From positions 1 through 32,929 of the forward strand of contig NZ_JANYJC010000251.1 in the NCBI RefSeq assembly GCF_025361915.1: DNA of 32,929 nucleotides, in the 5' to 3' direction. This stretch comes from Chamaesiphon sp. GL140_3_metabinner_50 (lineage in GTDB: Bacteria; Cyanobacteriota; Cyanobacteriia; Cyanobacteriales; Chamaesiphonaceae). Each line of letters begins with the position of its first letter. The stretch's first letter is position 1. The notes beneath the pieces were generated by a model. The model saw nothing but the letters and a program-made list of their open reading frames with translations, searched no databases and was not told where the DNA came from. The position numbers and the translations under genes were made by a program. Positions 1-8,593 of the stretch are shown here, piece after piece.

Positions 1-275
1 CGATCCCATGCCAATTGAAATCGCTTGGATACTGTTTCACAACGTTGTTGATTGGTCATCCCTTTCGGCGGTGGATATTTCCAAAGAATCAATGAAACAG
101 GCTCACTTGTGCCACTACTTACCGCTTGAGTTGTCGGAACGATCGCGCCAGATTGATTGATGCGACCGCAAAAAAATTGAACGTTATCTGTTGTATCTCT
201 AGCTAGAGATGGGGATGGCAGGATGAGAATAGGGAGAAATAAAGCGATCGCGATCGATCTAAATAATCTATTCAT
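1..275 (-). CDS. COP23-domain exported protein, copy 1 (3' end cut by window edge)
   Basis: This is a partial gene reading leftward off the window edge, with its ATG at 275-273. The first 25 residues form a signal peptide (charged MNRLFR, hydrophobic core, ending PSLA). The mature part has FFCG, a PVSLILWK-like segment and QRCET, matching the two neighbouring proteins, so I assign it to the COP23 (circadian oscillating protein 23) family of small secreted cyanobacterial proteins. The molecular function of the family is not established. It starts 2 bases after the stop of the upstream gene, so the two are almost certainly co-transcribed. The C-terminal half with the last two conserved cysteines lies outside the window. 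Confidence 0.8.
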   Translation of the reverse strand, partial: MNRLFRSIAIALFLPILILPSPSLARDTTDNVQFFCGRINQSGAIVPTTQAVSSGTSEPVSLILWKYPPPKGMTNQQRCETVSKRFQLAWD

Positions 276-277
276 GA

Positions 278-805
278 TTAATTAATAATACTTTCAAGAT
301 CGACAATGCCATCTCCAGCACTTTGGGGAAGTGGAATGCTATTGTTGCCAACTTTAATATCTTTGATCCGTTCGATCGTTTCAGTTGCGTCGGCACCATT
401 CGCCAAGGTAAATAACATGCTCGATCTCGTACAGCTAGTCGCGCGATCTTTAGCTCCACAAATAATTCCTAACCCTGACTTTTTATCGACTCCAGCAGTG
501 AGATAATTTAGTCGTTTAGCTTGCCATGCCTGTTGAAAGTTGTCTGAAACCATATTGCAGCGAACTTGGGGGGTATACTTACCACTAATTTTCGATTTCC
601 ATTGAATCAAGGCGACGGGTTCGCGTTTGGCAGAGCTAGCAACTAAGGTAGTCGGGACGATCGCATTGGTACTGGGGTCGAAAGTTTGACCGCAATAAAA
701 CCTCACTACTTTAGTAGGCGATTGGGCGATCGCCTGGATTGATAATAGGGTAGAACCAACAGTTAATCCACCGAAGATAAAGAGCGTAATTAAGCTATTT
801 TTCAT
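278..805 (-). CDS. COP23-domain exported protein, copy 2
   Basis: A 175-residue protein with a signal peptide (about residues 1-28, ending IQAIAQ). The mature part carries four cysteines in the contexts FYCG, VRCN, IICG and TSCT, and the blocks IQWKS, LTAGVDKKSGLG and MLFTLANG. The same blocks occur in copy 3, and this pattern is that of the COP23 domain, named for an oscillating membrane-associated protein of a cyanobacterium. The even number of conserved cysteines in an exported protein suggests disulfides (inference). It is followed after 2 bases by copy 1, so the two form a short operon. No enzymatic motif is visible and the role is unknown. Confidence 0.85.
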   Translation of the reverse strand: MKNSLITLFIFGGLTVGSTLLSIQAIAQSPTKVVRFYCGQTFDPSTNAIVPTTLVASSAKREPVALIQWKSKISGKYTPQVRCNMVSDNFQQAWQAKRLNYLTAGVDKKSGLGIICGAKDRATSCTRSSMLFTLANGADATETIERIKDIKVGNNSIPLPQSAGDGIVDLESIIN

Positions 806-1271
806 ATTTATTAAAACGTTTTCCTAATCTAAAATTCCAAATGTTATTAGAGAATGTCTGAGAACTCAATTATGTTCGGCTTAAACCCTAGAAATCCCCC
901 CTGTCTTGTCTCGCTGTCTTGTCGTTTTTTTATTCGGGGGGAACCCCCGAATTAAAACGCCGCTAAACCGTCGGGAGACAGAGGCGTGCGCGAGCCGCTA
1001 GCCCCCCTTAAAAAGCGGATGCAATCGCGCTGAGGTTCCCTCAGCGTGCGTTGCACCAAGCAGGGGGGAACCGGATCTTAGCCCCCTTTCCAAGGGGGTT
1101 GGGGGATTTAGATCTACGATCCACATCAAAAAACCTATTCGGACATCCTCCTAGATCTGTAAGTTAGTTCGCCGTAGCGATTCTCTTTCTCCAGAGGCTG
1201 TACCTACGGTAGGCTTTGCGAACGCCAAAGACCCACAGATCGAGAATCGATTATCGATCGTCATTTGTCAA
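806..1271. other. Gene-free spacer with MITE-like element and hairpins
   Basis: No coding region is supported here. The spacer holds a repeat element (849-1152), a 9-bp perfect hairpin around ATTCGGGGG at 932-952, an 8-bp perfect hairpin at 1028-1046 (CGCTGAGG/CCTCAGCG), and a TACCTACGGTAGGCT-type dispersed repeat at 1201-1215. The same dispersed repeat recurs near 4506, and a diverged copy lies near 12681. Confidence 0.7.
849..1152. repeat. MITE-like repeat, larger copy
   Basis: The ends carry imperfect inverted repeats: AGAATGTCTGAGAA near 850 and TTCGGACATCCTCCT at 1138-1152. About 45 bases of the right end (1106-1150), when reverse-complemented, match the left end of the element at 20627 nearly base for base, including GTTTTTTGATGTGGATCGTA. 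The interior is rich in G/C-run hairpins. I infer a non-autonomous transposable element; the left boundary is less certain than the right. Confidence 0.55.
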
Positions 1272-1856
1272 CTACTTTTTTCGTAATAGAGCAAAATTGC
1301 GGAGATCGACAACTCGATTACCACTGCTTTGATACAGCGGCGAACTCGCCGTTCCGGCTAGGACGTTAGAAAGTTGTTCGATGGTAGTACCAGCATCTTG
1401 ATAAGATTTAAGGGTGAATAACATATTCGTGCGATCGCAAGATTGTTCGGCATTAGCTAGCGCGCAAATCATCCCCAACCCACTTTTTTTATCGATACCC
1501 GCAGTCAGATAATTGCGCCCTTGTTGCAGTGCGGCTTGAAATTTGGGCGAGACTGTTTCGCACCGTTGTTGGGGTGTGGTTTTAAAAGCTTCGCTTTTCC
1601 AGATAATTAATACGGGTTCTTCTTCATAACCAGAAACTTTGGCAAGAGTAGCCGGGAGGTTGCTTTTACTGCTAGCATCTGCGGCTTTACCGCAATAAAA
1701 TTGAATTGTCGGCGCGGTTTGGGCAATCGTTTGGGGGCTGGCTACTGCGGGTACTGCATTCAGTAAAGATCCGGTAACGATGGCGAGGGTGGATAACCAG
1801 ATCGTGCGGACGATATTCGAGTTAAATGAGGAACGGATTTGGTGATGTAATTGCAT
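1272..1856 (-). CDS. COP23-domain exported protein, copy 3
   Basis: A 194-residue protein with a long N-terminal signal sequence (hydrophobic core TIWLSTLAIVTGSLL, probable cleavage after AVASPQTIAQ or the preceding AVA). The mature part has the family blocks FYCGKAA, LIIWKSEAF, QRCETVSPKF, LTAGIDKKSGLGMIC, QSCDRTNMLFTL and a C-terminal VVDL. The four cysteines align with those of copy 2. It is separated from copy 2 by a 466-base spacer containing a repeat element, so it probably has its own transcript. Function is not established for the family. Three tandem paralogs imply local duplication. Confidence 0.85.
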   Translation of the reverse strand: MQLHHQIRSSFNSNIVRTIWLSTLAIVTGSLLNAVPAVASPQTIAQTAPTIQFYCGKAADASSKSNLPATLAKVSGYEEEPVLIIWKSEAFKTTPQQRCETVSPKFQAALQQGRNYLTAGIDKKSGLGMICALANAEQSCDRTNMLFTLKSYQDAGTTIEQLSNVLAGTASSPLYQSSGNRVVDLRNFALLRKK

Positions 1857-1981
1857 GAGAATTAGTTAAGTTAATTGAATGTGAGTATGCCAGGAAATTG
1901 ACGAGTTCGCTACTGCTATTTGTCTAGATCGGGTGGTTAACTAGTGAAATATGCAATAGCACGGCTGGTTCTTTACAAAAG

Positions 1982-2698
1982 TTATTCAGTGGCGATCGTC
2001 GCGACAGGCGAACTTTTACCCTGACGTGCTTCGATAATAAATTGACGGACTAAATCGACACCGATGGCATAGTTAATCCCGACAGTGCCTGTATCTCTAC
2101 CAAATCCACCTGTATTGACACCAATTATTTCACCTCTATCGTTTAATAATGGCCCACCAGAATTCCCTGGATTGATAGCGGCATTATGCTGGATAAACTT
2201 ACCACCTTCGCGGATGGCACTGACGATCCCAGTAGTCAATGTATTTTGGAAAGCTTCGTCAAACGGCGTACCGATGGCATAGGCATTATCCCCGACTCTA
2301 AAGGTCGTCTGACTGAGGGCAACTGTCGGGAATTTTTGACCCCGACGATTGATTTTAAGTAATGCCAAATCTAGCCCATTTTTGCCGAATCCCACCACAT
2401 CGGCGGGTATTTCGGTTTTCCCATCTGCCATGATTAGTGTCACTACGGCTGGTTGCCCTTTAATGACGTGAGCGTTGGTAACGACATAACCATCGTTACT
2501 GATAATAAAGCCACTTCCCCAGACGCTATTGCCGCGAATTGTGACTACTGCCGGATTGGCTTTGGTGTAGACGCGATTGGCTGTAGTCGTAGTAGTGGCT
2601 GCTGGTGTTTTTGCAGCAGCGGGGATGAGATAAGCAGTGCTAATACAGCTATAAGTTAAGGTGGCGATTAATAGTGGGGCAAAAATTTTAGTGTTCAC
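1982..2698 (-). CDS. Exported HtrA-like trypsin-family serine protease (no PDZ)
   Basis: A 238-residue protein with an N-terminal signal peptide (ending IPAAAK) and a Thr-rich linker, followed by one chymotrypsin-fold domain. The catalytic triad is visible: His in VTNAHVIKG, Asp in GLDLALLKI and Ser in NPGNSGGPLL. These contexts are those of the DegP/HtrA (S1C) family, but the protein ends shortly after the protease domain and lacks the usual C-terminal PDZ domains. It probably acts on misfolded or specific proteins outside the cytoplasmic membrane. It lies on the same strand as the COP23 genes with a 125-base gap; whether it processes them is only speculation. Confidence 0.88.
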   Translation of the reverse strand: MNTKIFAPLLIATLTYSCISTAYLIPAAAKTPAATTTTTANRVYTKANPAVVTIRGNSVWGSGFIISNDGYVVTNAHVIKGQPAVVTLIMADGKTEIPADVVGFGKNGLDLALLKINRRGQKFPTVALSQTTFRVGDNAYAIGTPFDEAFQNTLTTGIVSAIREGGKFIQHNAAINPGNSGGPLLNDRGEIIGVNTGGFGRDTGTVGINYAIGVDLVRQFIIEARQGKSSPVATIATE

Positions 2699-3017
2699 GA
2701 TCTGATGGGTGGTGATGGATGATTGGTAGTGATGAATCGATAACCGCAGATTTTAGCTATATTCGATCTTTCGGGCTGATGCGATCGCATTATGCACCTA
2801 AATCGATAATGTTTTAGTGAATAGTGGATAGTGGATGGTGAATAGTGCGGGAACAGGGGCAAGACGTGAGTAATTCATCCCAACATAAAAGCCACCATCT
2901 GGAAAGATAGTGGCTTTTATAGCTCGATCGTTTTTACCGAGCGTTACCGCACCGCGTAGTATTTACCTGTGTCTGAGGCAGCACCTTGACAATCGACAAG
3001 CTGCTAAAGTGTCAATC
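2699..3017. other. Gene-free spacer between sigA and the protease
   Basis: No gene is seen. It contains degenerate heptamer-like repeats of the AGTGGAT/AGTGAAT type at 2815-2850 and the hairpin at 2887-2918. The remainder shows no recognisable structure. Confidence 0.6.
2887..2918 (-). terminator. Probable terminator downstream of sigA
   Basis: The arms AAAAGCCACCATCT and AGATAGTGGCTTTT form a 14-bp stem with one mismatch and a GGAA loop. The stem ends in U-rich sequence on both strands. It lies about 100 bases past the sigA stop and could also serve transcripts from the other direction. Confidence 0.65.
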
Positions 3018-4160
3018 CTAGCGAATATATTCTTTAAGAATACTATTGCGATTGGGGTGACGGAGTTTGCGGAGAGCTTTAGCTTCAATTTGGCGAATGC
3101 GTTCGCGGGTGACATTAAAAATCTGACCGATTTCTTCTAATGTTTTCATGCGTCCATCATCTAAACCGTAACGCAAGCGTAAAACATCGCGTTCGCGCGG
3201 GCTTAATGTATCGAGAACGCCTTCTAAATCTTCTCGTAATAAGCTCTTGGATACTTGATCTTCTGGCATTTCGCCGTCGGCTTCGATAAAGTCGCCGAGC
3301 CGGGAATCTTCTTCTTTCCCAATTGGTGTTTCTAGCGAGATCGGTAACTGGGCAGATTTAGCAATAAATCGCAGTTTTTCGATCGTCATTTCCATCCGGG
3401 TGGCAATTTCTTCTTCTGTGGGTTTGCGTCCCATTTCTTGAGAGAGTAATTTAGTGGTTTTTTTAATCCGCGAAATTGTCTCGTATAAGTGGACGGGAAG
3501 CCGAATCGTCCGAGATTGATCCGCAATGGCGCGGGTGATTGCTTGGCGAATCCACCAAGTTGCATAAGTCGAGAATTTATAACCTTTTTCGTGGTCGAAT
3601 TTTTCAGCGGCGCGGATTAAACCCAAGCTGCCTTCTTGAATTAAATCTTGAAAAGAAAGACCGCGATTCATGTATTTTTTAGCGATCGAAACTACCAGTC
3701 GCAGGTTCGATTGTACCATCTTATCTTTAGCCCGACGACCTAAAAATAACCGATGGCGAAACTGATTGAGTGGCATCGCTGCAACCTCGGCCCACTCCCG
3801 GTCGTGGGGTTCGCGATCTAAGTCATTGAGCAGCTTTTCGCGCATCCGCTCCAATTCTAATAAATCGGCAATTTTCCGAGCTAGTTCGATTTCTTCATCG
3901 GCGCGGAGCAAGCGAATGCGACCGATTTCTTGTAAATATAATCGAATCGAATCTTCTGTAAACTGTTTTTTCTTGGTTTGAACGCGGCGGCGGGAGGCTT
4001 TCACCTTCCCCAGCTTACCATCCTCGTCTTCGACATCAGATTCACCGTCAGCGTCAGCAGTAAAATCATCGGCATCAACATCGTCGTCGAGCAGTAGCTC
4101 TAACTCGGTGTCAGTGTCTTTCGTCGTTATGGTTGCGAGCATGTCTTTAGTCTGGGTCAT
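3018..4160 (-). CDS. sigA: Principal RNA polymerase sigma factor SigA (group 1 sigma-70)
   Basis: A 380-residue housekeeping sigma factor. An acidic N-terminal stretch (residues about 20-50, rich in Asp/Glu) precedes region 1.2 ([16 protein letters not shown]), region 2 with [34 protein letters not shown] and [19 protein letters not shown] (core binding and -10 recognition), region 3, and region 4 with [10 protein letters not shown] and [20 protein letters not shown] (-35 recognition helix-turn-helix). The length and the C-terminal ending fit cyanobacterial SigA rather than the shorter group 2 sigmas. It directs transcription of essential genes, consistent with the TTGACA/TATAAT-like promoters seen elsewhere in the window. 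The ATG at 4160 gives the full N-terminus. Confidence 0.95.
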   Translation of the reverse strand: MTQTKDMLATITTKDTDTELELLLDDDVDADDFTADADGESDVEDEDGKLGKVKASRRRVQTKKKQFTEDSIRLYLQEIGRIRLLRADEEIELARKIADLLELERMREKLLNDLDREPHDREWAEVAAMPLNQFRHRLFLGRRAKDKMVQSNLRLVVSIAKKYMNRGLSFQDLIQEGSLGLIRAAEKFDHEKGYKFSTYATWWIRQAITRAIADQSRTIRLPVHLYETISRIKKTTKLLSQEMGRKPTEEEIATRMEMTIEKLRFIAKSAQLPISLETPIGKEEDSRLGDFIEADGEMPEDQVSKSLLREDLEGVLDTLSPRERDVLRLRYGLDDGRMKTLEEIGQIFNVTRERIRQIEAKALRKLRHPNRNSILKEYIR

Positions 4161-4966
4161 GTGTGGGTCCTCTTACTCCTTATTTTTGTAACTAATGAAC
4201 TAATATAAATCCGCTTTTTCCGCAGGAAACCGTGGTGATGTTTATCGATATCGAACGCTCTAGTCAGCTCCCAGATCTCGATGAGTACCTGCAAGCTGAC
4301 GAGTTGTTGCGAACTACTTAAACTGAAATGTTAGTCGCTAACAGTAGGTAATTAATACTCGGCGATCGAGAGAATATCCTCAATCGAGGAAAGCCCTTTT
4401 GATTGTAGCTCTTATTAAAATTTCTGCCAGTTTGAATTGTTAATTAACATATCAATTTATCCGGCCTGCACTCTCATAACTACATATACTACTTGTCGCC
4501 GAGATTACCTACGGTAGGCTACGCCAACGAGTTCGATCCGATCGAGGTAGATATCGTTCGCATAGCGTCGCTCCGATCTCGATTTGGATCGGCACTAATG
4601 CCATTTCGATTCACGATCGAGTGGTGTAGACTCATTTTATAAATAGATGGTTTTTGTTACAAAGAGTTAACAAATGGGTCAGATCGCTGCGTTGACATCA
4701 TCTTATTTGTCAAGGTAGAAGCATTCCGCGAGCCGAAAGAGCAGTGTCCGAAATAATTTGACCCTCTCAATCCACAGTCTAACTGTTTAGTTTCGCTTTG
4801 CCCACCCAATTTCACTCAACAATCGTGCGTTAATTTGCTGAAATTAGCTAATTCGAGCTAATATTCGGGCTGATACTCATAGTTATAACATTGTCTGCCC
4901 AGCATTGGAGAATCGACTCAAACCCGATATACTAGCCACTAGCATCCTCACTTCGCACTAATATAT
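4161..4966. other. Long divergent intergenic region between sigA and purH
   Basis: About 800 bases without a convincing gene. It must contain the sigA promoter(s) on the left and the purH promoter at 4905-4933. A dispersed repeat (TACCTACGGTAGGCTACGCC) lies at 4506-4525. An inverted repeat TTGACA-N10-TGTCAA lies at 4692-4713 and could be an operator or a chance pairing. A 27-codon frame starts at 4238; I do not call it a gene. Confidence 0.6.
4905..4933 (+). promoter_or_regulatory. Predicted purH promoter
   Basis: TTGGAG (4905-4910) and TATACT (4928-4933) are separated by exactly 17 bases, 33 bases upstream of the purH ATG. This fits a sigma-70 promoter for the group 1 sigma factor, with a short leader of roughly 25-30 bases. 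Confidence 0.65.
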
Positions 4967-6499
4967 ATGACTCGTTTAGCACTCTTGAGTGTATCTGACA
5001 AAACCGGATTAATTGACTTTGCCCGTCAATTGGTCGAAAAATTCGACTTTGAGATTGTCAGTAGTGGCGGCACCGCTCAAGCCTTGAAGGCGGAAGGGAT
5101 TCCGGTGATGAAGGTGGCTGAATATACAGGTGCGCCAGAAATATTGGGCGGACGGGTGAAGACTTTGCACCCAAAAATACATGGGGGAATTCTGGCGCGG
5201 CGAGACTTGCCCGAACATATCGCCGATCTAGAACAACATCAAATTCGCCCTTTCGATCTAGTAGTCGTTAATTTATATCCCTTCGCTGCGACGATTAGCA
5301 AGCCTGGAGTGAGTTTAGCAGAGGCGATCGAGCAAATCGATATCGGTGGCCCTGCCATGTTGCGGGCTGCGGCGAAGAATTTCGCACATTTAACAGTATT
5401 ATCCAATCCCGATCGCTACGCTGATTATCTCACCGAACTGACTAAAAATAACGTTCACGCCTCAATCGAGTTCCGGCAAGCCAGAGCCTTAGAAACTTTC
5501 CAACATACCGCTGCTTACGATACGGCGATCGCGGGTTATCTGGCTGCCCAAGCAGGCGAAAATCAAAATTATCAAATTTCTGCCCAACCGCTCCAATCGC
5601 TCCGCTACGGCGAAAATCCCCAGCAACCAGCCGCCTGGTATCAGACGGGCGCAGTCCCCACAGGTTGGACGACTGCCAAAATCTTGCAGGGTAAAGAACT
5701 CAGCTACAATAACCTCGTCGATTTAGAAGCCGCACGGCGGATTATTGCCGAGTTTGGTGATACTCCCGCAGCCACGATTATCAAGCATAATAATCCCTGC
5801 GGGACGGCTTTAGGCGATACTTTACTCTCCGCATACAATCGAGCCTACAATGCCGACTCTACCTCCGCCTTCGGTGGGATCGTCGCCGTCAATTGCTCCC
5901 TCGATGCCGATACCGCGCGCTCGATGAGTCAAACCTTCCTCGAATGTATCGTCGCGCCAGAATGTACCCCTGAAGCTGCTGAAATCTTCGCCAATAAAAA
6001 GAATCTGCGGATATTAACGCTAGCAGATTTGACAACGGGGACGAAAGATAATGTCAAAGTCATCGCTGGCGGACTATTAGTTCAAACCGCCGACGAAGCG
6101 ATCGAAACTACCGATAACTGGCAAGTAGTCACTACCAAACAACCCACCGCCGCCGAACTTCAAGAATTATTATTCGCCTGGAAAGTCTGCAAACATGTTA
6201 AATCTAACGCGATCGTCGTCACTAAAAATCGCGCTACCATTGGCGTAGGTGCCGGACAAATGAACCGCGTCGGCTCGGCTAAAATTGCCCTCGAACAGGC
6301 TGGCACCAACGCCCAAGGTGCAATCCTCGCCAGCGATGGCTTCTTCCCCTTCGATGATTCTGTCAAAACCGCCGCCGCCGCCGGAATTACTGCGATCGTT
6401 CAACCTGGTGGTAGTATGCGCGATAACGATTCGATCGCGGCTGCTAATGAATTAGGCATCGTAATGGTGTTTACAGGTGTCCGACATTTCTTGCATTAG
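4967..6499 (+). CDS. purH: Bifunctional AICAR transformylase / IMP cyclohydrolase PurH
   Basis: A 510-residue enzyme performing the last two steps of de novo IMP synthesis in the cytoplasm: formylation of AICAR with 10-formyl-THF, then ring closure to IMP. The N-terminal cyclohydrolase (MGS-like) domain shows LLSVSDKTGL, SSGGTA, GGRVKTLHPKIHGGIL and FDLVVVNLYPF. The transformylase domain shows SLRYGENPQQ, GKELSYNN, IIKHNNPCG near residue 275 (the Lys-His pair of the active site), STSAFGGIVA and VKSNAIVV, and it ends in GSMRDND and FTGVRHF. The length is normal for the family. A promoter with near-consensus boxes sits just upstream, and the gene appears monocistronic. Confidence 0.97.
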   Translation: MTRLALLSVSDKTGLIDFARQLVEKFDFEIVSSGGTAQALKAEGIPVMKVAEYTGAPEILGGRVKTLHPKIHGGILARRDLPEHIADLEQHQIRPFDLVVVNLYPFAATISKPGVSLAEAIEQIDIGGPAMLRAAAKNFAHLTVLSNPDRYADYLTELTKNNVHASIEFRQARALETFQHTAAYDTAIAGYLAAQAGENQNYQISAQPLQSLRYGENPQQPAAWYQTGAVPTGWTTAKILQGKELSYNNLVDLEAARRIIAEFGDTPAATIIKHNNPCGTALGDTLLSAYNRAYNADSTSAFGGIVAVNCSLDADTARSMSQTFLECIVAPECTPEAAEIFANKKNLRILTLADLTTGTKDNVKVIAGGLLVQTADEAIETTDNWQVVTTKQPTAAELQELLFAWKVCKHVKSNAIVVTKNRATIGVGAGQMNRVGSAKIALEQAGTNAQGAILASDGFFPFDDSVKTAAAAGITAIVQPGGSMRDNDSIAAANELGIVMVFTGVRHFLH

Positions 6500-6887
6500 C
6501 TAAGGTGTACGCATGAGTTTGGCTGGCAATGATGCTTTGACAAAGGTTTTGGCAATTCGGGTTTCACCTAGTAGGGGCAATGTCTTGTCGGTGCTTGGTT
6601 GTTTTTCACGGTCGGGAAACCCGACCGAAAATCAATCCGCTTTTTTATATCTCCTGTCGGAGAGGCTCCGCCAACGGGGGGAACCCTAGACATAAAACCG
6701 CCGCTTCATGAATTGCCCCTACTAGGTGAAACCCTCAGCCCATACATGTATCGATCGGCAATCCTGCCCTCAAACTGGTATTAATTTTATCCTCTGGTGA
6801 AAGAGACAGCAGCGAGATTTTACTTACAATACAAATGCAGTGTAATTTGTCAATTATCTGCGTTCTAAAAAGTGAGCTAAATCGATC
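6500..6887. other. Gene-free spacer holding a 176-bp TIR element
   Basis: No gene is supported. The spacer is dominated by the element at 6559-6734. The remaining sequence, 6735-6887, directly precedes the first TPR-protease gene and should hold its promoter, which I cannot define. Confidence 0.6.
6559..6734. mobile_element. MITE-like element with perfect 23-bp terminal inverted repeats
   Basis: The segment 6559-6581 is the exact reverse complement of 6712-6734 (23 of 23 bases, beginning GGGTTTCACCTAGTAGGG). The 176-bp unit holds an internal perfect 8-bp hairpin (CGGTCGGG/CCCGACCG, 6609-6627) and codes for nothing recognisable. The base pair TC flanks both ends and could be a target duplication. 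The form is that of a non-autonomous transposable element; the mobilising transposase is not in the window. Confidence 0.75.
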
Positions 6888-8184
6888 GTGAAAATTCCCG
6901 CCTTCCTCGGTACTACCATCGCCCTCGTCTGCTTCGCAGATATCGCCATCGCCAGCACTCCAGCCGAAATCTCCACCATTGCCCAAGCCGTTACCGTCGA
7001 AATTACGCTTTCAAAATCGATCGGTTCGGGCATAATTATCCACAAGCAAGGCAATCTCTACACCCTCATCACCAATCGCCACGTCGTTTGTGGCGAGCAA
7101 CGTTCTTGTTCTAAACCTTCAGATACCGAAACTTTCCAACTGAAATTTGGGAATGGTAGCTCCGTCAAAGTCCCCGCCACCGCCGTCAAGATTGCCAGCA
7201 AAGATCTCGATCTGGCAACGATTCAATTTAGGAGTAATAGTAACCTCCCGATCGCCCAAATCGCCCCACTAGGTAGCCTCAAAGTAGGCGATCGCGTCTA
7301 CACATCAGGATATCCCGCCGAACCGCGTGGGTTCTCATTTAACAGCGGAGGTGCGATCGCGGTAGTCAACAAACGCCTGACTGAAGACAGAGGCGGTTAT
7401 ACAGTAGCCTATGATGCCCAAACCCAACCAGGCATGAGCGGTGGCGGCGTATTCGATAACAATGGGCGGCTCGTCGCTATCCACGGGCAAGGCGAGCGAT
7501 TTCGGGAGAATACAAATCTATCAGATGTATCCGCATCAGGAACGATCGTTAGCCGTGAAGAAGTAGGAAGCAAAATCGGCTACAACCGAGGAATTCCAGT
7601 GCGCTGGGTAGTGCAGAACTTAGCTACTCTGGGGATAAGGTTGGGTGAGCCAGAGCCGTTCGTACCCGCACCATCATCAGCGAACGATCTCGCCGATGAA
7701 TACTTCATCGCGGGATTTAATAAATTTGTCGAACCAGGTACCGATGTTCGAGCTGGCAAACAGCAAGCCACCGAGTCATTTACTCAAGCGATTCGTCGCA
7801 ATCCGCGCTATGCGATCGCTTACTACGTGCGGGCTTTGACATACCAGCAGCTACAGGAATATCGGCTAGCTTTAGCCGACTGGAACCAAGCCATCGCCCT
7901 CAATCCGAAATATGTAAATGCCTACAACAATCGCGGAGTTCTGAAGAAAGAGAAACTCAACGATCCTCAAGGTGCGCTCGCCGACTATAACCAAGCCATC
8001 GCCCTCAATCCGAAATCTGCCAAATTCTTACGGAGCTAGAGGACAATTGAAATACACCAAATTGAACGATCGAGCTGGTGGAATTGCCGACATGCAAACA
8101 GCCGCTCGGTTAGCTAAAGCACAGGGCAATACCCAGGTTTTAAATTTTGCCCTGCAAGCCCTGCAATCTTGGGGTGTAAAGTAA
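6888..8184 (+). pseudogene. Exported trypsin-like protease with TPR repeats, copy 1, frameshifted near 8020
   Basis: The GTG start matches the start of copy 2. A signal peptide (about residues 1-23, ending AIAS) precedes a trypsin-fold domain with His in TNRHVV, Asp in KDLDLATIQF and Ser in QPGMSGGGVF, then TPR repeats. The first frame stops at 8039 after ALNPKSAKFLRS. Aligned with copy 2, copy 1 has one extra base within about 8015-8024. Removing it restores NSYGARG and a tail ending QSWGVK at 8184. Only the last 50 or so residues, the final TPR, are lost, so the 383-residue product may still be an active protease. Copy 1 also has one more TPR than copy 2. A sequencing error is the alternative explanation. 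Confidence 0.85.
7884..8016 (+). repeat. 28-bp perfect direct repeat flanking the extra TPR unit
   Basis: The 28 bases at 7884-7911 recur exactly at 7989-8016 (105-base offset, 35 codons) and encode NQAIALNPK. They bound the TPR unit that copy 2 lacks, consistent with gain or loss of a repeat unit by recombination. The frameshift lies immediately after the second copy. Confidence 0.8.
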
Positions 8185-8197
8185 GGGATGATTTCCC

Positions 8198-8340
8198 AGA
8201 GGGTGTCTGAAAAGCCTAGATCTTAATCCCCCCAACCCCCTTAAAAAGGGGGAGCAAGAGTCTTAGTCCCCCTTTTTAAGGGGGATTTAGGGGGATTTAC
8301 CCACTTGAAACGAAGCAATTAGACTTTTCAGACATCCTCT
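8198..8340. mobile_element. MITE-like element, 143 bp, 17-bp terminal inverted repeats
   Basis: The left end AGAGGGTGTCTGAAAAG (8198-8214) and right end CTTTTCAGACATCCTCT (8324-8340) pair at 16 of 17 positions. The interior carries long C-run/G-run complementary segments (around 8229-8252 and 8266-8300) able to fold into stems. The terminal GGATGTCTGAA motif is shared with the elements at 849-1152 and 20627-20795, which defines a repeat family. No coding capacity is present. It fills most of the 409-base spacer between the two TPR-protease genes; the rest (8341-8593) shows nothing recognisable. Confidence 0.7.
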
Positions 8341-8593
8341 CAGAGGAGAGGTTATGCGATAATTTTTCAAGCGTCGAGCAAATATAAATGCCGACATTCC
8401 ATATTAACGCAAGTTGATAGTTACAATCGTGGCTGAGAGTTGCGAGCATTTTAAATGCGATCGATCGCACCGGATCTCGCTATTTGATGTCTGGCATGAC
8501 GATCGCAAAAATCGACAATTACCTTTTGGTACAGACAAGATCGGGTAGGATAGCTTGTAAAATTATTCCGTCCGATCTTTTAGATACCTAATC

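Noticed and set aside
4238-4321. 27-codon frame starting MFIDIERSSQLPD between sigA and purH
   Set aside because: It faintly recalls the start of a nucleotide cyclase domain, but it is very short, has no clear ribosome binding site and no continuation in any frame. Chance is more likely.
4692-4713. TTGACA-N10-TGTCAA inverted repeat as a CIRCE or known operator
   Set aside because: It does not match CIRCE or another operator I know, and it lies far from the purH start. Kept only as a remark in the spacer entry.
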